The notes: generated from the letters alone by a model not told the origin. DNA of 64,000 nucleotides from Echinometra lucunter (GCA_029962745.1 CM057154.1:26500970-26564969), one strand, 5' to 3'; positions 1 through 12,203 are shown, numbered from the stretch's first letter. A program made the numbers and translations.

Positions 1-883
1 ATAGCAATATCAAGAAAAGATTCCATGTTCAATTAATATATTCTGTACATATAGCACCATGATGGAATCTCATTACTGACACCCTTACTAAGACCAATGA
101 AGCAACATTTGAAGAATAATGGCAATGACGAACAGATTTCAGGAATCAAGAGATAAAGAGGGAGAGAGGAGTAAACGTGACATGTGTAGAAATGAAGGGA
201 AAGAAAGAACATCCACTAATCTAAGATTTGGCATAGAACATGTAGTCATGATTATAATGAGAGGATGAAACAGAAGTTAGTGCAGTAGTGCTTTATCTCC
301 TAAATCAGATCATGTGATAGGACAGTTTATCAAAGAGCAATGATCAGGCCCATGCAGATACCACATCTAATAAGAAATACCCTGATTTCAGTCAATAGCC
401 TCATAATATCACTTTAAAAAGTGAAGCAACACTGAAGAATACTGAGAGACAAAAAGACAGAGAAGTGAAGAGAGACAGAAAAAGAAAAAGAGGGAGAAGT
501 GAGAGCAAAGCAAAATTCAACAAAAGCTTTTCAAAAAGTGGAAAAATGTAATGAAGATGAAATAAATAATGAAATAAATGAATACATACTCTTTACATTA
601 TTAGGTGAGTGCATTCTTACAAAGCGTATAGCTGTCATGGTTGTCAAGATAATTCTATACACTTTGTTAAATGTAACGATAAATTGTGAAAAATTTTCTA
701 AAAAATGAATGAATACACTAAAGCTAGACGGTTTTAGAATCTAGATCCAAAACGTAGGTCCATCCACATTATTCCTTTGTTATTGAAGATGTTGTCAGCA
801 CAATCGGGGTAATGTATTAAAAAAATTGTGAATGATCATTTGGAATAAAACCTGTTCCCAGCAGAAGTGGTATATGGGTATAC

Positions 884-1060
884 CTTTGATTTTGATGCCT
901 CAGATGCCATCGTAGAGAAAAACTCATCACCCGGCTTTACATTGATCAGCTCCAATAACTGAAGATTTGGCATGGAGCAGAGACCTCTCGCGTAATGACA
1001 GGAGGCAGCGGGACCCAGTTCGATCGGCTCTTTATATGATTTATGCTTCAGCTCTTGAAT
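884..1060 (-). CDS. NLR gene A exon 7, LRR exon (array unit 1)
   Basis: A 177-bp phase 0/0 exon matching units 2 and 3 except for codons 7-11, which read KSYKE. It differs from unit 2 at about eight bases within that 15-bp block and nowhere else in the exon. It is the last complete LRR exon in the window; a further unit is cut by the left edge. Confidence 0.82.
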
Positions 1061-2090
1061 CTGGTGGTGTGACAGAACAGGCTGAATAAAGTAAATAGCA
1101 ATATCAAGAAAAGATTCCATGTTCAAATGAATATATTCTGTACATATAGCACCATGATGGAATCTTATTACTGACACCCTTACTAAGACCAATGAAGCAA
1201 CATTTGAAGAATAATGGCAATGAAGAACAGATTTCAGGAATCAAGAGATAAAGAGGGAGAGAGGAGTAAACTTGAGGTGTGTAGAAATGAAGGGAAAAAA
1301 AGAACATCCACTGATCTAAGATTTGGCATAGAACATATAGTCATGATTATAATGAGAGGATGAAACAGAAGTTAGTGCAGTAGTGCTTTATCTCCTAAAT
1401 CAGATCATGTGATAGGACAGTTTATCAAAGAGCAATGATCAGGCCCATGCAGAGCAGATACCTCATCTAATAAGAAATACCATGATGTGAGTAATAGCCT
1501 CATAATATCACTTTAAAAAGTGAAGCAACACTGAAGAATACTGAGAGACAAAAAGACAGAGAAGTGAAGAGAGACAGAAAAAGAAAAAGAGGGTGAAGTA
1601 AGAGCAAAGCAAAATTCAACAAAAGCTTTTCAAAAAGTGGAAAAATGTAATGAAGATGAAATAAATAATGAAATAAATGAATACATACTCTTTTGCTTAT
1701 CAGGTGAGTGCATTCTTGCAAAGCGTATAGCTGTCATGGTTGTCAAGATAATTCTATACACTTTGTTAAATGTAACGATAAATTGTGTTTCTCTTTGCAA
1801 AGTGAGTTAATTCTATAAATCACACTTTAAATTTGACCTTTGTCATGGAGATGGAGAGACGTCTATCGTCACTAAAAAAATATAAACTACGTGAGAATTT
1901 TTTTTTTTTAAATGAATGAACACACTAAAGCTAGACGGTTTTAGAATCTAGATCAAAAACGCAGGTCCATCCACATTATTCCTTTGTTAGTGAAGATGTT
2001 GTCAGCACGATCGGGATAATGTATTAAAAAAATTGTGAATTATCATTTGGAATAAAACCTGTTCAAAGCAGAAGTGGTATATGGGTATAC

Positions 2091-2267
2091 CTTTGATTTT
2101 GATGCCTCAGATGCCATCGTAGAGAAAAACTCATCACCCGGCTTTACATTGATCAGCTCCAATAACTGAAGATTTGGCATGGAGCAGAGACCTCTCGCGT
2201 AATGACAGGAGGCAGCGGGACCCAGTTCGATCGGATAAATTCCTGATTCATGCTTCAGCTCTTGAAT
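2091..2267 (-). CDS. NLR gene A exon 6, LRR exon (array unit 2)
   Basis: A 177-bp phase 0/0 exon with the same acceptor and donor as unit 3. The variable codons 7-11 read ESGIY and the remaining codons match unit 3 exactly. Because the exon is symmetric in phase, units can be gained, lost or skipped without a frameshift, which fits growth of the LRR region by tandem duplication. Confidence 0.82.
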
Positions 2268-3281
2268 CTGGTGGTGTGACAGAACAGGCTGAATAAAGTA
2301 AATAGCAATATCAAGAAAAGATTCCATGTTCAAATGAATATATTCTGTACATATAGCACCATGATGGAATCTCATTACTGACACCCTTACTAAGACCAAT
2401 GAAGCAACATTTGAAGAATAATGGCAATGAAGAACAGATTTCAGGAATCAAGAGATAAAGAGGGAGAGAGGAGTAAACTTGAGATGAGTAGAAATGAAGG
2501 GAAAAAAAGAACATCCACTGATCTAAGATTTGGCATATAACATGTAGTCATGATAATGAGAGGATGAAACAGAAGTTAGTGCAGTAGTGCTTTATCTCCT
2601 AAATCAGATCATGTGATAGGACAGTTTATCAAAGAGCAATGATCAGGCACAGATACCATATCTAATAAGAAATACCATGATTTCAGTAATAGCCTCATAA
2701 TATCACTTTAAAAAGTGAAGCAACACTGAAGAATACTGAGAGACAAAAAGACAGAGAAGTGAAGAGAGACAGAAAAAGAAAAAGAGGGTGAAGTAAGAGC
2801 AAAGCAAAATTCAACAAAAGTTTTTCAAAAAGTGGAAAAATGTAATGAAGATGAAATAATGAAATAAATGAATACATACTCTTTTCCTTATCAGGTGAGT
2901 GCATTCTTGCAAAGCGTATAGCTGTCATGGTTGTCAAGATAATTCTATACACTTTGTTAAATTTAACGATAAATTGTGTTTCTCTTTGCAAACTGAGTTA
3001 ATTCTATAAATCACACTTTAAATTTGACCTTTGTCATGGAGATGGAGAGACGTCTATCGTCACTAAAAAAATATAAACTACGTGAGAATTTTTTTTTTTA
3101 AATGAATGAACACACTAATGCTAGACGGTTTTAGAATCTAGATCCAAAACGTAGGTCCATCCACATTATTCCTTTGTTACTGAAGATGTTGTCAGCCCGA
3201 TCGGGGTAATGTATTAAAAAAAATTGTGAATTATCATTTGGAATAAAACCTGTTCCCAGCAGAAGTGGTATATGGGTATAC

Positions 3282-3458
3282 CTTTGATTTTGATGCCTCA
3301 GATGCCATCGTAGAGAAAAACTCATCACCCGGCTTTACATTGATCAGCTCCAATAACTGAAGATTTGGCATGGAGCAGAGACCTCTCGCGTAATGACAGG
3401 AGGCAGCGGGACCCAGTTCGATCGGATAAATTCTTGCTTCATGCTTCAGCTCTTGAAT
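3282..3458 (-). CDS. NLR gene A exon 5, LRR exon (array unit 3)
   Basis: A 177-bp phase 0/0 exon of 59 codons, with acceptor TGTCACACCACCAG and donor AAAG|GTATAC. It encodes two LRR-like segments: IQELKH plus a variable block, PIELGPAASCHYARGLCSMP, then LQLLELINV and an acidic tail. The variable block at codons 7-11 reads EARIY. Everything else is identical at DNA level to the exons at 2091-2267 and 884-1060. This is the rightmost, first-transcribed unit of the tandem array. Confidence 0.82.
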
Positions 3459-3929
3459 CTGGTGGTGTGACAGAACAGGTTGAATAAAGTTAATAGCAAT
3501 ATCAAGAAAAGATTCCATGTTCAAATGAATATATTCTGTACATATAGCACCAAGATGGAATCTCATTACTGACACCCTTACTAAGACCAATGAAGCAACA
3601 TTTGAAGAATAATGGCAATGACGAACAGATTTCAGGAATCAAGAGATAAAGAGGGAGAGAGGAGTAAACTTGAGATGTGTAGATATGAAGGGAAAGAAAG
3701 AACATCCACTGATCTAAGATTTGGCATAGGGCATATAATCATGATTATAATGAGTGGACGAAACAAAACCCAGATCGGTGCAGTATAGTGATTCAACTTT
3801 CAATATGTTGATAGGATGTGAAAGATTTGATCATATACGATTGTCAAATGGTGTCGTATGACATGTGTGATAGTGAATTCCTGAATCTCAGTATGATTTC
3901 ATCACTTAGACCTATCAACAATATATAGC

Positions 3930-4790
3930 AGTAAGTATAGCAGTAAAAGTATGGGTGTTGCAGTGATTATCAATAATGGGAGTAGCACTGATATTACAAA
4001 CGTATGCAGAGATGACAAAAGGAAGAATATTGATTGTAGATGTGGTGAAATGTGAACTTAAGTTTACTGTTATTAATGTATATGCCCTTAATATAGAAAA
4101 GATGCAACTTGATATTTATTTAGAATTAAAAAGACATCCTCAAAGATTATATTGACAGAGAGAACATTATAATTAAGGTGACTTTAACTGCATTCTGAAT
4201 TAGGATTTATACAAGAAAGGTGGAGTAGAAGGAATAAATAAAGAAAAATGCAGTAGATAAAATTTATAATTTAATTGATACTTTTGACCTACGTGATAAA
4301 TGGAGGTTCATCACCCTGACGAACACAGATTTACATGGAAAAAATCTGGTTACAGTCCGTTATTCCGAAGGTTCGTTATTCCAAAGGTTCGTTCATTCCG
4401 AAGGTTCGTTATTCCGAAGGTTCGTTAGTTCGAAGGTTCATTAGTCCGAAAACAAAATAAGTTTCGTCATTCCGAAGGTTCGTTAGTCCGAAAAAAAAAA
4501 TGTGTAAGGTTCGTTAGTTAGTTAATTATTTCCGGACTAACGAACCTTATTTCTTTTCCGGACTATCGAACCTTACTTTGAAAAAGCGTTTGATTCGTTA
4601 GAGTGGGATTTTCTATTTAAAACTATGAACCGTTTCCACTTTGGAACAAATTTTATTAATCATGTCGGAACTCTCTACACAAATATAAGCAGTTGCATAA
4701 TGAACAATGAAAAAACATCTTCTTATTTCCCGATTGGGAGTTGGGTTCGACAGGGAGATCCATTAAGCTCCCGTTTATTTTAAATTAGCT
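3930..4790 (+). pseudogene. Dead LINE ORF2 fragment (endonuclease and RT pieces)
   Basis: Plus-strand fragments match the L1/Tx1-type LINE layout. An endonuclease tail DLRDKWR...HRFTWKKSGY ends near 4352, with a frameshift. A reverse-transcriptase segment from 4578 reads FEKAFDSLEWDF and later WVRQGDPLSS. Stops and frameshifts show it is dead. The usual few hundred residues between these two parts are missing, and a short inverted-repeat element occupies the junction. Gene B lacks this stretch, so it is specific to copy A. Confidence 0.75.
4353..4576. mobile_element. Short element built of TTCGTTATTCCGAAGG units
   Basis: Several ~18-bp units related to GGTTCGTTATTCCGAA run in one orientation, followed by units in the opposite orientation (CCGGACTAACGAACCTT). 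The whole folds as one imperfect hairpin, as in a MITE. It sits exactly between the two LINE pieces. Confidence 0.6.
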
Positions 4791-4888
4791 GTCGAAGTAG
4801 TTATACTAGTGTCGATAGACATTTTCCGGTGACTGGAAGTAACTTTCACCGGAAGTAACTAATTAGCATAGACAGGAGGTAATTAATT

Positions 4889-5230
4889 AACATAATCCTT
4901 GTTCTAAAGGAAACCCATGATTAGGAAACCCTAATCCTTGTTCTAAAGGAAACCCATGATGAGGAGACCCTAATCCTTGTTCTGAAGGAAACCCAGGATC
5001 AAATCGAGGGTAGTGATGAGACAATAATCCTTGTTCTGAAGGAAACCCAGGATCAATGTGAGGGTAGTGATGAGACCCTAATCCTTGTTCTAAAGGAAAC
5101 CTAGGATCAATGTGAGGGTAGTGATGAGACCCTAATCCTTGTTCTAAAGGAAACCCAGGGTCAATGTGAGGGTAGTGGTGAGACCCTAATCCTTGTTCTG
5201 AAGGAAACCAATGGTCAATATGAGGGAAAT
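4889..5230. repeat. 54-bp minisatellite, ~7 units
   Basis: Units begin CCTAATCCTTGTTCT and recur at about 4930, 4969, 5023, 5077, 5131 and 5185. The later units have a 54-bp period; the first two are shortened to ~39 bp. There is no spacer diversity, so this is a minisatellite. It is absent from gene B. Confidence 0.88.
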
Positions 5231-6019
5231 AGCATGGCCAAGTTTTTTGTCAGGATAACGGTACCCCGTAACGGAAGAATTATAACCAGTCTATGATTGG
5301 AGGAATGTTTAGAGTGGGCATGCATCCAGGAGCAGCGATTGGCTGATTGTTAATCATGTGTCTTGTTGAAGATTGACTGAGAAAAGAGGGTTTTACTTGT
5401 GATTGGTCGACCAATTAAAGGATTGTGCTGTGACTGGTCACTGGGTGTGGTGTATAGGAACGCGAAGTGAAGAAAAGACATAGACAGCAGGGTGTTGGTA
5501 GGTAGGATGAATAATGACATGGAGCTACAAACGAGTTCTTGAAGAGCATTTATAGCATAATACTTAATGTAATATTATCACGGGTTCATCTTCCACTTGG
5601 TCGTCCCCCCCCCCACCCCTAAAATGGACTGACGCCTCTGGTATTATCAAAAAAAGTATGTTCATGGTATTGTGGGTTTGATCCATAACGTATGTTGGCA
5701 GGCCTTTGGTATTAAGACAAGCAACAATCAAAATAAAACACAACCGAGTAAGAAATAGGTATATATTGTTTCATTTATTAATTTTACCGCAAGTGCATGT
5801 CTGTCAACTATGCAAAATTATTGTAATGGTACAAATACATATCATACGGGTATAACAAACTTAAATCATAACACAGTATAGTATAGGCCTAATACAGATC
5901 TTTCTTAGGTCCTTGCAAGTTTACGCTCATACATGTAGGCAAGTCAATTCATGTCATAATACGACGAAAGAGAGTCCAGATTGTCAAGTAATAAACTTGA
6001 CTATAACAGATGTCACGCC
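5231..6019. other. Copy A-specific intron DNA, nothing recognised
   Basis: AT-rich intron sequence with no coding signal. A C-run followed by AAAATGGACTGACGCCTCTGG at about 5605-5640 resembles the right end of the hAT-like element at 34465-35899, so a solo remnant of that family may lie here. Confidence 0.4.
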
Positions 6020-6425
6020 TTAGTTTCCTTCAGCCCCCTCAGTCTCTTCTTCACAATCATCTTCATTCTCGTCCTGATACTGGAATAAACCCTCAAATTT
6101 TGCACCCTGTCTGGCGAAGACTCTTCGTACGGCTTTCCGGAAGTTCATGCCATTTTCTACTTTCTCTGCGAGATCAGTCAAAAAATTTCGTGGTTGGTGA
6201 CATCTTCTTCAAGGTACAAGTTCTGCTGTAAGAATTGAGAGTATAGATCGAAAAAGATTCGTTTGACAGCCCATAGAACTTTCACATGAGCCTTTTCCTT
6301 AGCGTCCTCTTCGTTCATACCCTGTGAGATGTGTCTCAGAATTTGACGAATCATCCTCTCCTTCGTTTTCTGAATCACTCGTTTCAGCTGCATCATCATC
6401 GTCGTCGCTAGATTCTGCGACTCTT
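6020..6425 (-). pseudogene. Decayed acidic protein, terminal part, unknown family
   Basis: Reading the minus strand across two frameshifts gives one continuous protein-like sequence. An acidic segment (ESSDDDDDAAETSDSENEGE) is followed by a helical middle (NEEDAKEKAHVKVLWAVKRI) and, in a third frame, LTDLAEKVENGMNFRKAVRR ending in an acidic tail and TAA. Codon-like quality in three abutting frames suggests a broken gene rather than chance. I do not recognise the family; a transposon-encoded protein is possible. It lies in the copy A-specific insertion within intron 4. Confidence 0.45.
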
Positions 6426-6429
6426 TGCA

Positions 6430-9108
6430 TTTAAACGGTGGTTCAGATTGATAATCATCATAGATAAATGAATGGGTGCATCGTGGATGTATTCTGCACT
6501 TGAATAAACTTTGACTCAGGCCAACTCAGAATGCGAAGGAATCATGGCAGGAAAATAACATAAACGTTGTACATGTTGTACACTATTTCCAAACCCCACT
6601 TTAGTTTGACTTTTGTCGTAAAACGTATCGAAAAATAGAAACCTATCATCTCAACCAATATAATCAGTATTAGCCTACAAAGGAAATAAAACAATCAGAA
6701 AAAAAAACACTCATGAGTAATCGGAATAACGTGCAATTTTACAAAATCGTGAATGTAAAATCTATTCGTATAACATTTCCTTCCTGTCAGCGTGCACTGA
6801 AAAGGACATAATGCGTATATACGACTTATACGAGAAGGAATGATGTTAAATTTCTTCTACACACATATTACTTTGGGCAATGACAATATTGCTGGAAATC
6901 ATTTCCCGTACAAAGCAACTGAATTTGATATTGATACATCAGAGGACATCATCCCCATATATTGGAAAATAGGAAGAGGAATGGCTAAAGAGTTACTGCA
7001 CCCAACAATTCTGCCATGCCTCTGTTTAGTCTTTTATACCCAATTCTGTGTACGATGTATGTGATTTTCAGCAAAATTGAGTCAATTTCTTTACGATGAC
7101 ACAAATACTCGGAACATGCAACAGGGCAATTCCACGGCAAGGGTGTAATTCCGTCACCAACATTTTTGGACTTTCTGTGCCTCTTTTGTTCTCTGCCTCC
7201 CTTCCCATCATTTAATACACTTTCAATATGCCCTTTCTTTCATGTGAGCTCTTTCATTCCAACAAAATTATTCTTACATTCATGATATTGTGGTATAACA
7301 CTTCGGTAACAGAATTACCAGAAAAAAGCGCCAATTTTAAACTTCAAACACATCTTTTAAAATCAAACATGCATTATACCTGCACTGACTAAGATTGTGG
7401 AATTCTCTATTGTTTCAACTTTTTTTATTCAAAGATTTGGCTATTCATGGCTTTCAAAGTGATTGTTTTTACTATAAATAAGAAGTAAGGTGATTGTTTT
7501 TCTGCCGCGGAATTGCCCAACAGCTATTTTCTAGACCATAAACATCTCTCAATTGCTTAAGTCAGTTTCTTTCAAAATGAAGCAGAATGGCATATAATAT
7601 ACCAGAACGTCATCTCAACATATTTTTATAGACGTTTCATGATCATGTAGATCTTAAAAAGAAATTTCTATCCTGTTCATTGTCGACCTATTCAATATCG
7701 GTATTGATTTGATCAAGGGCCACGAAACATTTTTTTTTTTTGGGGGGGGGGGGGGCTGACACCCAAACAGGTAGAGGGCTCTTGCGAGGGTTCTGGGGGC
7801 TCCGCCTCCTGAAGCCCTTCTTTTTTTATTTTAGAATGGTTTTGCAAGCCAATTACAATTCATGAGCCATTTACAATTTAGAGATAATTTTTTTTTTTCT
7901 AGCTGGAATTGTGGGCCCCAAAGCTTCCGCAGCCCCTCTTGATTAGCATCAACTTAAAATGATGATGGAGAAAAAGATGCCAAATATATTCAATACACAT
8001 TACATTTTTATTAATAAAGAGAATACATGTGTTCAAAAATGGAATTTTCAATAAACACCCGATAATTAATAAATGAAATTTTCCTCAAATGAAAAATAAA
8101 ACGAAATGTTATTTTGACCCTTAACCGTGCAGAGCCCTGGCTATATTGAAATTGCCCCCCCCCCTTAGATCTCGGCTGTTGATCGCGTGATCGCGACGAA
8201 AATCAGCATGCACTTCACCCACAACGTAATCTCCAAAACTGTATAGTTACTCATTACAATATTATTCAAATTTATTTTTGATGAATGAATTATGCTAATT
8301 AATGAACAAAATTAGAATTCAGCTGTAAATCTGTAAATACAGCTCCAAAACTGCTAAATTTTGGTCTAGACACTTGTTTTAGGATTCTTATCAAAATAAT
8401 GTACATAAAGAAATTAGAGGCATCAAAAAATTTCTCATGTAATTTATTGTTTTACAAATTTCTTACGTATTTCCTTGTTTTTTTACTTTTCTTTTTTTGT
8501 TTTTTCGATGGAAATGGTCGGCGACACTATTCCGATCATAAACAACATGAAATCAATTGTTTTTAATCAGTAAAGGTAAAATTAATGATACATTTATGCA
8601 TTTTTGGCTAGAAACAGAATTTGCATTGGATTTGTACATGAAATCATGTTTTTGAGCAATTTGGGGTCTGACATGCACTTACAAAATGTTGGGTAACTTC
8701 GGAACCACATATATTACCCTGGTGTCGCGAATTTGGTCTCAAAAGTTGCATGAGACTTGAAAGCCCCTTCTCCGGGCTAGATAGGGTTAATGTTTTTACT
8801 TTCATGATGATGATTCAGAGTATTCAAATTCAATAACAAAATGTAATATGTTGTGTTTGATAGAGCAACAAGTAGAATGCATTGCTCAAGGAATGGTGAA
8901 AATAATCAATCATAATGTTCTACAACTTCAAATATGATCGTTGAAAAATCGGTGAGTTTTACCATTTTTATCCTTATCATGGTTATCTCTATAGCTGCAT
9001 TGAAAATGCGCATGAATTCCTGTTACCGCCATACAGTGTAGACAAAATCTGACATCCACGCAAGCTGATATCAGTTAATATCATTTAAGTTTTAAAAAAA
9101 TCAGGTAC
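6430..9108. other. Intron 4 of gene A, shared with gene B
   Basis: This stretch is collinear with 26290-29190 of gene B at high identity. It contains T/G homopolymer tracts (about 7729-7755), a C-run near 8150 and a plus-strand ORF at 6840-7064 that is also kept in gene B. No exon was found. Confidence 0.6.
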
Positions 9109-9291
9109 CTTTGACAGTGACCCTGCAGCAAATATTCCTGTGTAGAAGTCGTCATCCAGGTGCATACTAAACTCAGTGATGGTCAACGATCGTAAGTCCT
9201 GCAGTGAACAGAGACCAATTGCTGCCAATGCGTGATCTTTGATGGGCTTGTCAACAGCCAGTTTTTCAGCAACTGAAGAACATTCTCTCTC
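9109..9291 (-). CDS. NLR gene A exon 4, first LRR exon
   Basis: A 183-bp exon with acceptor TTCTATAACAG and donor AAG|GTACCT, phase 0 at both ends, encoding 61 residues (636-696 of the model). The second half GLCSLQDLRSLTITEF aligns with GLCSMPNLQLLELINV of the downstream LRR exons, and both end in Lys-Ser-Lys or Leu-Ser-Lys at the donor. I therefore read it as a diverged member of the same two-LRR exon family. It is the part of the sensor that adjoins the NACHT tail. Its partner in gene B (29194-29376) carries Gln-His in place of Gln-Asp within the LRR. It would be missed by an ATG-based search. Confidence 0.82.
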
Positions 9292-10671
9292 CTGTTATAG
9301 AAATCAATGATACTGTTAGCATTTTGATCTGTTATTAAAAAAGAACAACAAACAAACGTATACGACTCAGTGAATAACTGTGGAACAATAAAAAGCTATG
9401 TTTCTTCTACTATGTTAAAAGGACTTTCATCTGAGAATTCTGTCTGACTGCCCTATTGTAAGCATCGTTTTGTGGAGGTAATTACAAAAACAGACAGACG
9501 CAGAAAAGTGGTATATTATAGTTAATTGGATGGTGAATAACTATAACTTCTAGTGCGATTACAATTAGTGTTTTTGTAGATCATCTGGTTGGTGAGGGTA
9601 TTTTTTCTGCGTTCCATTTTATTTTGTTAATTTCTTTTGTTTTTGTTTTTGTTTTGGTCTTGGACATAATACTTTTCATTTCCTCATCATGTTCATGGAC
9701 ATCTTGAAGCAAGTAGTACTTGAACGTCAAAGCAATAAGAGGAATTGTAATCGCAAAAAGGTCACGTACCGCTCACAATGCGTTTCGACTGTGACCTAAT
9801 TTGAAAATGAAACGCATTTTGCATTAAATATGAATTGTTAAAATAATCAGATTTTACCCAATGGAGGTTCGAATAATCATAGGAATATTCCAAACGAAAT
9901 GCTGGTTTATGCGAAGCATTTTAGTCTGAGTAAAACTAAATCGGGTTCAAATCTTAGCTAGGCAATCGCAAAACTATTATGATTATGATTTCAACGTCAC
10001 TTCGAGTCACAATTTGATCCTGCTTTTTCTCACAAGGAAGTTCTCAATAGCCCGAAATTATGACAATTCAGATTTTTTATCATTAGGATTTTACATGAAT
10101 GTTCTTATCAAGTGTTGTTAAAGTAACACATTTCTCCAAATTTCGTATTTTTAATAGCAGACCCATCGTTTAGCGAGTGTGGTTGGCTTAATAGCCCCCT
10201 CACACCTGACCGAATGTAGGTTGATGAAGGGTGGCGAATGGGAAAAATGCATTTTAAACATGTTCAAAATTTCCGCGCGAATTTGAATAATCACAGCTGT
10301 TAGTTCAGAAGGTGTACGAACCCAAACACGAAAGGTAAATATGATTTACTATCAGTTACCATTGAAAACGATTTTTTTAAAAATGCCTTTCGCCAGCCAT
10401 CACAAGGCATATTTCAGGCAATTCGGTTAGGTGCGATTGATGAAACCTCGCAGTTACAAAATGGTAGTCTGCATGCCATGGGTTCCTTACACGAGATAAT
10501 AAACAAATAGTACGATTCTTAGGGTTGAAGTATTTTCTCTCTCTCTCTCTCTCTCTCCAAATTTGGCATCGCATGCGCATTACATTGTCACGACACAATT
10601 GAAATTATAATTTGATAAATTTATGAACATAAGAAGTGCCATAATCTACTTTATTCAATTTAATACACTAC
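9292..10671. other. Intron 3 of gene A
   Basis: Noncoding DNA between the NACHT donor and the first LRR acceptor. It is collinear with 29377-31220 but lacks the ~440 bp found in gene B at about 30355-30790. It includes a (CT)n microsatellite at about 10534-10556 that is shared with gene B. Confidence 0.7.
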
Positions 10672-12203
10672 CTTTTCCCCTAATGTTTTCAGTGTGAAGA
10701 TATATCCAGCAAAGCGACTTTCGTAGGTCCAGAGTTCAAGATCAGTCTTAATCTTCAAAAGATTCCTAACAGGATCGATGGCTTCTCGATCATGACATTC
10801 ATAAGCAACCGCCATGATGAAATCCATGTCATCAACTTTTTCGCACAACACTTCCATCACCCTCTTTCCAACTTCTTCACGTGCTGCGGTAAAATACAAG
10901 ACATATCTGAATTCCTCGTAGTCTTGTATCAGCTTGTCTGTCAGCATTGTGTCAAAGTGTGGACGATCCTGGCAGAAGAGCGATTCAAGATAGGAACTTG
11001 CAGTGTATTCTTGAAACAGTTTGTGAGGGAAAGAGAATTCCTGGATGAAACGTTTCCGCTCCCTTTTTCTGATTTTTAGTGGTGCCAGCTTCTCTTCCTT
11101 GCTGAGAATTCCAACTTTACATGCAGTCCCTGCAGCATTCCTACATGATTTGAACGCTTCTTCGTCAAAGACCAGCTGTTTAGCCTGCAATCCATGAAAT
11201 GCTACACTTCCAATCTCTCTCATACTTTCATCAGCTTTTTCCATGTGCATGCTATAATCACTCTCATCATGTTTAGAAGAATAATGCTCTTGAAGTGAAA
11301 ACACAAGACAATTTAAGAGTTGTGAAAATGTTCTCATGGTCTGAATATTTTCCCTCCCAGATGGCTCTTTCCACATGTAACATAGCATGCAGCAAAATAT
11401 TGGCAAATGTGCCATGTGCTCAGATACAATACTATTTGTATTCATGAACGTAATGAGACTAGAAGCAGAGTCTACGTCATCTTTGAAATACTGCTCAATG
11501 TATGTCGACATGTTTTTCTTTGAGAAACCCTTAATCTTGACATATGTGTACTGCTCATTGACCTCCATGATACTCTTGATATGATCAGCTCCAAAAGGAC
11601 GGGAGGTGATGAGGATTGGGGTGTTAGTGAATCTCTCTCCTCTTATCATCGATACCACAGCGTCATCCCGGTTAGGTCGTTTGATGTCAATTTTTGCCTC
11701 GTCCAGTCCGTCCAATAAGATAAGGACCTTTCTTTGATTTTCCCTGATGTATCTATCCACTTGTTCACCTTCTGTGTCCATGTCATCTGGGAAGTGATTC
11801 ATGACAATATCCCCAAAGTATTTTTGTTCGTCAATCTCTCGAAACGATTCCAGGAAAAGGAGATCAATCTCTTGCAGAATTCTACCTTCAGTCCAATCCA
11901 GGGCTATCTTTGCAAGCAAGGTCGATTTTCCAACACCAGCTTCTCCAAGGAAAGCAAAGCGTGTTTCGAATCCTCTTGGTGTTTTTGTTTTGATCATCTT
12001 GAATAGACCATTGTAATCTATTTCCTCCTCCTTTTCTCCTCTCAATCCCAACATAAAGACGAGACTGACGTAGACGTGCTGTAACCATGTGCGTGATGCG
12101 GAGTCGACAGGTGATGTTTTGACCTCACTGAATTTCTTACGATATCTCGCCTTCAGTTGTTCACTTAGTTTCCGAATCTCATCTGGGAACCCCTGGGGAT
12201 CAG
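10672..12203 (-). CDS. NLR gene A exon 3, NACHT NTPase
   Basis: A single 1532-bp exon, 510 full codons, open throughout. The acceptor is a T-run followed by TTTGCCAG and the donor is GAAAAG|GTAGTG. It has no initiator of its own; it opens with DPQG, whose preceding Ala codon is split with the Death exon. Motifs: Walker A GEAGVGKST (model residues 211-219), Walker B KVLILLDGLDEA (283-294), sensor LITSRPF (322-328), and the helical-region signature FSFPHKLFQEY near residues 513-523. The product should bind and hydrolyse ATP and drive oligomerisation of the receptor. All key residues are present with no frameshift, so I infer a functional gene. It differs from the gene B exon at about 28 of 510 residues, including TLLAK here against TLFAK in B directly after the P-loop. 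Confidence 0.95.

Larger units (their letters stand above)
1..3770. repeat. Tandem array of ~1.2-kb LRR exon plus intron units
   Basis: Three complete units and one partial unit lie in direct tandem. The exon donors at 884, 2091 and 3282 give periods of 1207 and 1191 bp. Position 1 falls inside the intron of a fourth unit, about 34 bp before its exon, and that unit lacks about 110 bp of intron (after position 685). Intron and exon are both nearly identical between units, pointing to recent duplication or ongoing homogenisation. The similarity fades near 3770. Gene B carries one unit copy at 25282-25980, cut by the gap. Confidence 0.93.

Noticed and set aside
1104..3705. 67-residue minus-strand ORFs repeated in the LRR array introns
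   Set aside because: They repeat because the unit repeats. They lie in intron, in frames not joined to the LRR exons.
4889..5230. Regular repeats considered as a CRISPR array
   Set aside because: The 54-bp unit has no unique spacers, and the genome is clearly animal.
10792..12088. Plus-strand and shifted minus-strand ORFs over the NACHT exon of gene A, and the same at 31341-32637
   Set aside because: They are shadows of the NACHT reading frame, with no family signature of their own.
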